Source: JBDSEG01 sp039920165 (GTDB lineage Bacteria; Pseudomonadota; Gammaproteobacteria; Burkholderiales; Burkholderiaceae_C). Taken from it: a DNA stretch of 8,895 bases. Position 1 is the first letter of the stretch, and each line of letters starts with the position of its first letter. This document shows positions 1 through 5,023 of this stretch, piece by piece. The notes beneath the pieces are model-generated. The model searched no databases and was not told the DNA's origin. It saw nothing but the letters and a program-made list of their open reading frames with translations. The stretch lies in assembly GCA_039920165.1 (NCBI GenBank), contig JBDSEG010000091.1, positions 1 to 8,895 on the forward strand. Reading direction: 5' to 3'. The position numbers and the translations under genes are program-made.

Positions 1-1031
1 ACATGGCGGTCGCGCCGAGCACCAACATGCTCTTCGTCGGCACCCGCAAGAATACCGTCTGGGCGGTGACCAACCGCAACAGCGGCGACGTCGCGACCGA
101 GGTCAAGCCGTTCGCGCCGAGCGCCAAATTCCACGTGCCCAACGGCGTTTGCTGGACCAAGGACGGCTTCCTGGTCGTGGTCGAACACAACCGCGTGCTC
201 ACCTTCCCGGCCGCCGAGTTCTTCTATGAAGGTGGCGATGTTGCGGTGGGCGAGGTGGTGCCCCAGGGCAAGTTGATCCCGGTCGAAGAGGAGTCGTACA
301 ACCACCACGCGCGCACCTGCCGCGTCGGCCCGGATGGTCTGCTGTACATCACACTCGGCCAGCCGTTCAACGTGCCGCCGCGCAACAAGCTTGCCCTGTT
401 CACGAAAGTCGGCATCGGCGGCATCGTTCGCATGGACGCTTCCGACGGCAGCAAGCGCGAGGTCTATGCGACCGGCATCCGCAATTCGGTCGGCCTCGAG
501 TTCAACCCGAAGGACAAGACGCTCTGGTTTACCGACAACCAGACCGACGGCATGGGTGACGATATCCCGTCCGGCGAGATCAACCGGGCGACCAAGGCCG
601 GCCAGTTCTTCGGCTACCCGTGGAAGCAGGGCAAGACGCGGATAACCGACGAAGGCTACGACAAGGATCCGCTGCCGGCCAACATCACCGACCCGCAGGT
701 CTACACCGATTCGCACTCGGCCGACCTCGGCCTGGCGTTTTATACCGGCAACAAGTTTCCGGCCAAATACCAAGGCGGCCTGTTCTCGGCGCAGCACGGC
801 TCGTGGAACCGGACCAAGCCGATCGGCGCGCGCATCATGTTCACGAGCCTCAAGTCGGACGGCACGGCCGACAAGACCGAGGTCTTCGCCGAAGGCTGGC
901 TTGACGCCGACACCGGCCTGTACCGCGGTCGGCCGGTCGACGTGGCGATGATGAAGGACGGCTCGATGCTGATCAGCGACGACTTCGCCGGCGCGCTTTA
1001 CCGCGTGAGCTACGTGGGCGACGCGAAATGA
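1..1031 (+). CDS. PQQ-dependent sugar (sorbosone-type) dehydrogenase, 5' end missing
   Basis: A periplasmic beta-propeller quinoprotein of the glucose/sorbosone dehydrogenase superfamily, which oxidises a sugar or sugar aldehyde with pyrroloquinoline quinone as cofactor and passes electrons to a cytochrome or quinone. The frame is open to the left edge. The ATG at 3 sits in a family-conserved strand (MAVAPSTNMLFVGTR), so it is probably an internal Met and roughly 60-80 residues including the signal peptide lie outside the window. Counting from that Met, 342 residues are visible: HHAR at 101-104 followed by GPDGLLYITLG (the region of the catalytic His in this superfamily), GIRNSVG at 158-164, a DNQTDGMGDD loop at 178-187 (possible metal site), FSAQHGSWNR at 261-270, and a last blade with GRPVDV at 309-314 and ISDDFAGALYRVSY at 324-337. 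A c-type cytochrome and a PqqU-like receptor follow on the same strand. The true substrate cannot be told from sequence. Confidence 0.88.
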   Translation, partial: MAVAPSTNMLFVGTRKNTVWAVTNRNSGDVATEVKPFAPSAKFHVPNGVCWTKDGFLVVVEHNRVLTFPAAEFFYEGGDVAVGEVVPQGKLIPVEEESYNHHARTCRVGPDGLLYITLGQPFNVPPRNKLALFTKVGIGGIVRMDASDGSKREVYATGIRNSVGLEFNPKDKTLWFTDNQTDGMGDDIPSGEINRATKAGQFFGYPWKQGKTRITDEGYDKDPLPANITDPQVYTDSHSADLGLAFYTGNKFPAKYQGGLFSAQHGSWNRTKPIGARIMFTSLKSDGTADKTEVFAEGWLDADTGLYRGRPVDVAMMKDGSMLISDDFAGALYRVSYVGDAK

Positions 1032-1042
1032 GTTGAGGCGAT

Positions 1043-1060
1043 GCGCGCCGGCCGGCGCGC
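1043..1060. repeat. Perfect 18-bp GC palindrome after the dehydrogenase gene
   Basis: The 18 bases are identical to their reverse complement and contain GGCCGGCC at the centre. As RNA they can fold into a 7-bp stem (1043-1049 with 1054-1060) closed by a GGCC loop. The palindrome lies 11 nt after the dehydrogenase stop and 6 nt before the terminator hairpin, so the transcript end has two hairpins in tandem. It may protect the 3' end of the mRNA; no T-run follows it, so it is not a terminator by itself. Confidence 0.6.
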
Positions 1061-1066
1061 TTATCG

Positions 1067-1095
1067 AACGGGCCGGTCCGTCCGGCCCGTTTTTT
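1067..1095 (+). terminator. Rho-independent terminator of the dehydrogenase gene
   Basis: A perfect 10-bp stem (AACGGGCCGG at 1067-1076 pairing with CCGGCCCGTT at 1082-1091) with the 5-nt loop TCCGT. It runs into six T (1090-1095), then C and three more T. This is a textbook intrinsic terminator for the + strand, 35 nt after the dehydrogenase stop. It ends only 25 nt before the cytochrome ATG, which raises the question of how the downstream genes are transcribed. Confidence 0.88.
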
Positions 1096-1120
1096 CTTTC
1101 ATCTTCAGGTCGACGATCCG

Positions 1121-1450
1121 ATGTACTTTCTGTCCACACCTCTTGCCGTCACGGTCGTCGTGCTGGCCGCCGGCGCGCCGGCGGCCCAGGCGGGAGCACC
1201 GGAAGGCCGACAAAAAGCCGCGCTGTGCGCCACCTGCCACGGTCCCCTCGGCCAGGCTGCCATGCCCAACACGCCGCACCTTGCGGCGCAGCCCGAGCAA
1301 TACCTTGTCGAGCAGTTGAAGGCCTACCGCAGCGGCAAGCGCAGCCACGAAATCATGAGCCTCATCGCCAAGCCGCTGACCGACGCCGAGATCGCCGATC
1401 TCGCGGCCTGGTACTCGTCATTGCAGATCGAGGTCAAGCCGGCCCAGTGA
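1121..1450 (+). CDS. Periplasmic mono-haem class I cytochrome c (c553-like)
   Basis: A 109-residue secreted electron carrier. Residues 1-24 form a Sec signal peptide (short polar start, hydrophobic LAVTVVVLAAG core, probable cleavage after AQA at 22-24), leaving a mature domain of about 85 residues, usual for small c553-type proteins. The single haem-binding motif CATCH is at 36-40. Met79 in HEIMSLIAKPLTD is the likely distal ligand by family position, and LTDAEIADLAAWYSS at 86-100 is the standard C-terminal helix. The ATG at 1121 is preceded by a weak AGGT (1107-1110). Cytochromes of this kind often follow sorbosone-type dehydrogenases and probably accept their electrons; that role is inferred from position. 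A strong terminator stands between the two genes, and the receptor gene starts 51 nt downstream. Confidence 0.9.
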   Translation: MYFLSTPLAVTVVVLAAGAPAAQAGAPEGRQKAALCATCHGPLGQAAMPNTPHLAAQPEQYLVEQLKAYRSGKRSHEIMSLIAKPLTDAEIADLAAWYSSLQIEVKPAQ

Positions 1451-1501
1451 AGGCAGCGTCGCCGACAACCGTTTCCGTCAACCCTTCTCCCGAGCCATCA
1501 C

Positions 1502-3625
1502 ATGCATTTCCGACTCGCGCCGTTGGCGCTCGCCGCCGTTACCGCCCTGCACGCGCAGGCCCAAGCACCCGCCCCGGTTCAACTCGATCCCGTCGTGGTG
1601 AGCGTGGAGCGCTCGGTCCAGTCGAGCTTCGATGCGCCGGCCGCGGTCAGCGCGGTGACGCGCGAGACGATCGAAAGCGCCGGGCCACAGGTCAACCTGT
1701 CCGAGGCGCTGAACCGCGTGCCGGGCATCTCGGTGCTGAACCGGCAGAACTATTCGCAGGACCTGCAGCTGTCGATCCGCGGCTTCGGCGCGCGCTCGAC
1801 CTTCGGCATCCGCGGCGTGCGCCTGATCGTCGACGGCATCCCGGCCAGCATGCCCGACGGCCAGGGCCAGGCGTCGAATATCGCGCTGAGTTCGGCGGGC
1901 CGGATCGAGGTCCTGCGCGGGCCGCTGGCGCAGCTGTACGGCAACGCCGCCGGCGGTGTGGTGCAGGTCTTCACCGAGGCCGATGCATCGGTTCCCACCA
2001 CCACGCTCAGCGCCGCGGCGATGCGTTTCGGCGGCTGGAAGGCGGGCGCCAAATTCAGCACCAGCACGCCGGGCTACGGTCTCACGCTCGATATCTCGAA
2101 ATTCCACACCGATGGCGCGCGCGACCACAGCGAGGCCGACCGCGGCCAGCTGAACGCGCGCTGGCAGTCCGATCTCACCCGCGATACGCACGTGACGCTG
2201 CTGCTCAATGCACTCGACCAGCCGGTTTCGCTCGACCCGCTCGGTTTGACGGCCGATCAGTTTCGCAACGGCACGCCGGGTAATGCCGCCTATGTGGCCG
2301 CACTCGCGCAGGATCCGCGCAAGACCGTGCGCCAGCAGCAGGTCGGCATGGTCGTCGAGCAGCGCCTGGCCGAGACAACCTCGCTCACCGCGCGCCTGTA
2401 TGCCGGCGGGCGCGATCTGGCAAATGCGCTGTCGATCCCGCGCCCGCCCTCGCCTGCACAGACCGCCGCCACGGCGAGCGGCGGGATTGTCGAATTCGAA
2501 CGCGTCTACGGCGGGGGCGCACTCGCCATCGCGCACCGCATCGATCTCGGCGAGGGCCGCGCTGTGCGCCTGAATGCCGGCATCGAGCTCGACCGCCTTC
2601 GCGAGGACCGGCAGGGCTATCTCAACAACCTGGGCGTGCGCGGTGCGCTCAAGCGCGACGAGCTCAACCATGTGCAAACGCGCGATGTCTATGCACAGGC
2701 GGGAATGGACCTCGGGCCGGCGTGGGCCATCACCGGTGGGCTGCGCAGCAGCCGGGTCGAATTCGAATCGCTGGACCGCTTCATCGTCCCGGGCAATCCG
2801 GACGACAGTGGCGCGCGAAACTACAGCGCGACCAATCCGGTGCTCGGCATCTCGTGGAAGCCGCATCCCGACCTCAATCTCTACGCCAACGTCGGCCGCG
2901 GCTTCGAGACGCCGACCTTCAACGAGTTGTCGTACCGCAGCGGCAATCGCACCGGCCTGAATACCGACCTCAATGCATCCAAGAGCCGGCATGCCGAACT
3001 CGGCGCCAAGTGGCGGCTCGGCGCGAGCCAGCGTCTGGACGTGGCGATCTTCGATATCTCGACCCGAGACGAGATCGTCGTCGATACCAACAGCGGTGGC
3101 CGGTCCACCTTCAAGAATGCCGGCCGTACCTCGCGTCGCGGGCTCGAGCTATCGCATGTCGCGAACTTCGGCCCCGACCTGCGCAGCACGCTGAGCGCGA
3201 CCTTCCTGCGCGCGCGCTTCGACGAAGGCTTCGTCACCGGCACCGGCGCGACCGCGGTCACCGTACCGGCGGGCAACCAGCTGCCCGGGACGCCCGAGCG
3301 CAACGTATTCGGCGAACTCGCCTGGTCGCCGGTTGGCGCCTGGTCCGGCTTCAACGCCGCGCTCGAGGTCGTCCACACCGGCAAGCTGTACGTCAACGAC
3401 CTGAACAGCGACGCTGCGGCGGCAAGCACGGTGCTCAACCTGCGAGCCGGGCTGCGCCAGCATCTCGGTGGCTGGCAGCTCAGCGAACTGGTGCGACTGG
3501 ACAACGCGACCGACCGCTACTACGCCGGCTCGGTCATCGTCAACGAAGGCAACAACCGCTTCTTCGAACCCGCGCTGCGCCGCAGCTGGCTGCTGGCGGT
3601 GAATGCGAAATACGAGTGGCGGTGA
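1502..3625 (+). CDS. pqqU: TonB-dependent outer-membrane receptor, YncD/PqqU family (probable PQQ uptake)
   Basis: A complete 707-residue TonB-dependent transporter. Residues 1-22 are a signal peptide (hydrophobic LAPLALAAVTALHAQAQA). A TonB-box-like stretch DPVVVSV is at 29-35. The plug domain runs about 40-160, with NLSEALNRVPGISV at 65-78, LQLSIRGFGARSTFGIRG at 88-105, VDGIPASMPDGQGQ at 110-123 and VLRGPLAQLYGNAAGGV at 137-153. The rest is a 22-strand-type beta-barrel with GRGFETPTFNELSYR at 465-479, EIVVDTNSGGRSTFKNAG at 524-541 and GSVIVNEGNNRFFEP at 676-690. These blocks match, almost word for word, E. coli YncD (PqqU), reported to import pyrroloquinoline quinone with TonB. The comparison is from memory, not an alignment. 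The position beside a PQQ-dependent dehydrogenase supports the same substrate. The protein ends in WR rather than the usual terminal Phe/Trp. The start has no clear Shine-Dalgarno sequence but directly precedes a good signal peptide. If PQQ is wrong, an iron chelate is the default alternative for the superfamily. Confidence 0.85.
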   Translation: MHFRLAPLALAAVTALHAQAQAPAPVQLDPVVVSVERSVQSSFDAPAAVSAVTRETIESAGPQVNLSEALNRVPGISVLNRQNYSQDLQLSIRGFGARSTFGIRGVRLIVDGIPASMPDGQGQASNIALSSAGRIEVLRGPLAQLYGNAAGGVVQVFTEADASVPTTTLSAAAMRFGGWKAGAKFSTSTPGYGLTLDISKFHTDGARDHSEADRGQLNARWQSDLTRDTHVTLLLNALDQPVSLDPLGLTADQFRNGTPGNAAYVAALAQDPRKTVRQQQVGMVVEQRLAETTSLTARLYAGGRDLANALSIPRPPSPAQTAATASGGIVEFERVYGGGALAIAHRIDLGEGRAVRLNAGIELDRLREDRQGYLNNLGVRGALKRDELNHVQTRDVYAQAGMDLGPAWAITGGLRSSRVEFESLDRFIVPGNPDDSGARNYSATNPVLGISWKPHPDLNLYANVGRGFETPTFNELSYRSGNRTGLNTDLNASKSRHAELGAKWRLGASQRLDVAIFDISTRDEIVVDTNSGGRSTFKNAGRTSRRGLELSHVANFGPDLRSTLSATFLRARFDEGFVTGTGATAVTVPAGNQLPGTPERNVFGELAWSPVGAWSGFNAALEVVHTGKLYVNDLNSDAAAASTVLNLRAGLRQHLGGWQLSELVRLDNATDRYYAGSVIVNEGNNRFFEPALRRSWLLAVNAKYEWR

Positions 3626-3677
3626 GTGAGTTCCACTCGGTCCTCACTCTCGCCTGTTTTACTCTCACTCTCCGGTA

Positions 3678-3698
3678 CCCTCTCCCAGCGGGAGAGGG
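3678..3698. repeat. Hairpin repeat in the convergent receptor/ispF gap
   Basis: A perfect 9-bp inverted repeat (CCCTCTCCC at 3678-3686, GGGAGAGGG at 3690-3698) with an AGC loop, placed in the 87-bp gap between the convergent receptor and ispF stops. The sequence type (a CTCTCCC palindrome preceded by CT-rich bases) is a commonly dispersed intergenic palindrome in beta- and gammaproteobacteria. No T-run follows on either strand, so it is not a canonical intrinsic terminator, but it may stabilise or help end transcripts from both sides. The rest of 3626-3712 shows only a CT-rich stretch with ACTCTCACTC. Confidence 0.6.
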
Positions 3699-3712
3699 AC
3701 AAATATGGGGAA

Positions 3713-4213
3713 CTACGCCGATCGCATGAGCAAGCAAACCGCGCGCGCCTCGATCGCTTCGAGGCGGCCGACCGGGCCCATGCCTTCGGCAGTCTTGGCC
3801 TTGACGCTGACCTGATCGAGCTGTACGACGAGCGCCTGCGCCACCCGCTGGCGCATGGCCAGGATATACGGGGCGAGTTTGGGCGCCTGCGCGACGACGG
3901 TGCTGTCTACATTGCCGATCTCCCAGCCCGCGCCGCGCACCCGGCGCGCCGCGTCGGCCAGCAGGGCGAGCGAATCGGCGCCCTTGAACTGCGGATCGGT
4001 ATCGGGGAAGTGCTTGCCGATATCGCCCAGAGCGGCGGCGCCAAAGAGCGCATCGGTGATGGCATGGCACAGCGCGTCGGCGTCCGAATGGCCTAGCAGA
4101 CCGTGGCTGTGCGCGATCTCGACGCCGCCGAGCACGAGCCGCCGCCCGGCGACCAGCGCATGCACATCCCAGCCCTCGCCGATGCGCCAGACGGGAAGGT
4201 CGGCCTTCTTCAT
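3713..4213 (-). CDS. ispF: 2-C-methyl-D-erythritol 2,4-cyclodiphosphate synthase
   Basis: Cytoplasmic enzyme of the MEP isoprenoid pathway. It cyclises CDP-methylerythritol 2-phosphate to methylerythritol 2,4-cyclodiphosphate with release of CMP, normally as a trimer with Zn/Mg at the active site. The 166-residue product is of normal length. Metal ligands fall at Asp16, His18 (GWDVH) and His50, with the same spacing as Asp8, His10 and His42 of the E. coli enzyme. Further family blocks are GHSDADALCHAITDALFGAAALGDIGKHFPDTDP (41-74, given here as a region), NVDSTVVAQAPKLAP at 101-115 and VKAKTAEGMGPVGRLEAI at 137-154. The frame stays open further upstream, but that part overlaps ispD. The ATG at 4213 fits the family N-terminus (about 8 residues longer than E. 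coli) and has an AGGA 5 nt upstream. Its start codon overlaps the ispD stop as ATGA, so the two are very likely translationally coupled. Confidence 0.97.
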   Translation of the reverse strand: MKKADLPVWRIGEGWDVHALVAGRRLVLGGVEIAHSHGLLGHSDADALCHAITDALFGAAALGDIGKHFPDTDPQFKGADSLALLADAARRVRGAGWEIGNVDSTVVAQAPKLAPYILAMRQRVAQALVVQLDQVSVKAKTAEGMGPVGRLEAIEARAVCLLMRSA

Positions 4214-4929
4214 GCGCGTCCTATCAGAAGCCGCTCGGCGAGTTCGAAATCGCTCGGCCAGGTGAGCTTGAAATTCTCGACCGACCCCGGCACGAGCAGC
4301 GGCGCGTGGCCGGCCGCCTCCATCGCGCCGGCCTCGTCGCTGACGTTGGCACCGGACTGCGCCAGCGCGTCGCGCAAGGCTCCGATGCGAAACATCTGCG
4401 GCGTCTGGGCGAGCCATTTGTCAGCACGGTCCAGCGTCGCGCTGACGCGGCCGTCGCGCGCCGCTTTCAGGGTATCGGCGAGTGGCAGGGCAAGCAGGCC
4501 GCCACAGGCGTCGTCGCGGCAGGCCTCGATCAAGGCCGTGACCGCGTCGCTGCGCACCAAGCAGCGTGCGGCATCGTGCACCAGGGCCCAGTCGCTCTCA
4601 TCCGCGCCACGAACCAACAACTCGGCGAGGCCATTCGCAACGCTGGCCGCGCGGCTCGCGCCGCCGCAGCGCGCGACCCAGCCGGCGAAGCCGGGCGCCT
4701 GACGCTCGAATGCGCAATCGTCGGGAGCGAGAACGACCAGCGTCGCAGCGATACCCGGAACGCCGGCGAGCGCCGCCAGGGTATGCGCGATGACGCTGTG
4801 GCCGGCGATCGTGGCGTATTGCTTGGGAACTTCCGCGCCAGATCGCGTGCCCACGCCGGCACACGGAACCAGCGCGTAGAGACGGGGCGCTGAAGCGGGG
4901 GACAGTGCGGCGGCGCCGGGCGGTGGCAT
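4210..4929 (-). CDS. ispD: 2-C-methyl-D-erythritol 4-phosphate cytidylyltransferase
   Basis: MEP-pathway enzyme that joins CTP and methylerythritol 4-phosphate to give CDP-methylerythritol and pyrophosphate. Its product is phosphorylated by IspE and then used by IspF, encoded just downstream. The 239-residue protein has the nucleotidyltransferase signature LVPCAGVGTRSGAEVPKQY at 20-38, including Arg29 and Lys36 (equivalent to E. coli Arg20 and Lys27), VHDAAR at 117-122 with Asp119 and Arg122 (E. coli Asp106 and Arg109), TPQMF at 176-180, SDEAGAMEAAG at 197-207 and Lys221 in NFKLT (E. coli Lys213). The first 16 residues form a Pro/Ala-rich extension. The ATG at 4929 is the only reasonable start because an in-frame TAG lies 12 nt upstream (4944-4942). 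The residue after DAAR is Cys where E. coli has Pro. The gene overlaps ispF by 4 nt and diverges from mfd. Confidence 0.96.
   Translation of the reverse strand: MPPPGAAALSPASAPRLYALVPCAGVGTRSGAEVPKQYATIAGHSVIAHTLAALAGVPGIAATLVVLAPDDCAFERQAPGFAGWVARCGGASRAASVANGLAELLVRGADESDWALVHDAARCLVRSDAVTALIEACRDDACGGLLALPLADTLKAARDGRVSATLDRADKWLAQTPQMFRIGALRDALAQSGANVSDEAGAMEAAGHAPLLVPGSVENFKLTWPSDFELAERLLIGRA
4219..4222 (-). promoter_or_regulatory. Ribosome binding site of ispF
   Basis: AGGA on the minus strand, 5 nt before the ispF ATG and inside the last codons of ispD. It supports the ATG at 4213 over any start further upstream in the open frame. Confidence 0.6.
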
Positions 4930-4942
4930 GGGGCGCGAATTC

Positions 4943-4948
4943 TATAAT
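4943..4948 (+). promoter_or_regulatory. Candidate -10 box of the mfd promoter
   Basis: A perfect TATAAT on the + strand in the 94-bp gap between the divergent ispD and mfd genes, in an AT-rich island (AATTCTATAAT) that stands out from the GC-rich surroundings. Transcription would start near 4955, giving a leader of about 70 nt before the mfd ATG. No recognisable TTGACA lies 16-18 bp upstream, so an activator or weak promoter is possible. Read on the minus strand the same island gives TATAGAAT, which could serve ispD with almost no leader. The remainder of the gap (4949-5023) holds a possible 14-codon leader ORF. Confidence 0.45.
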
Positions 4949-5023
4949 CGACCCCGTTCGTCGCCCCTGCATGCCTAACTCGAACCGAGCGGCCGCGGGG
5001 CGATTTGCTTTGTAGCGCCTCGC

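Noticed and set aside
3..5. The ATG at position 3 as the true start of the dehydrogenase
   Set aside because: It would leave no signal peptide and would begin inside a conserved propeller strand; the gene more likely continues left of the window.
1033..2283. A 416-codon + strand frame spanning the terminator, cytochrome and receptor start
   Set aside because: Arg/Ala/Pro-rich out-of-frame reading of two real genes that also runs through the intrinsic terminator.
1478..2992. A 504-codon minus-strand frame opposite the receptor gene
   Set aside because: Same shadow effect of GC-biased codons; no recognisable domain, and it overlaps a full TonB-dependent receptor.
3626..4096. A 156-codon + strand frame beginning after the receptor
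   Set aside because: It is antisense to ispF, reads through the hairpin repeat and shows no protein family features.
4211..4417. A longer IspF starting at 4417
   Set aside because: The extra 68 residues lie wholly within ispD, are Arg/Ala-rich and unlike any IspF; the ATG at 4213 has an AGGA and an ATGA overlap with ispD.
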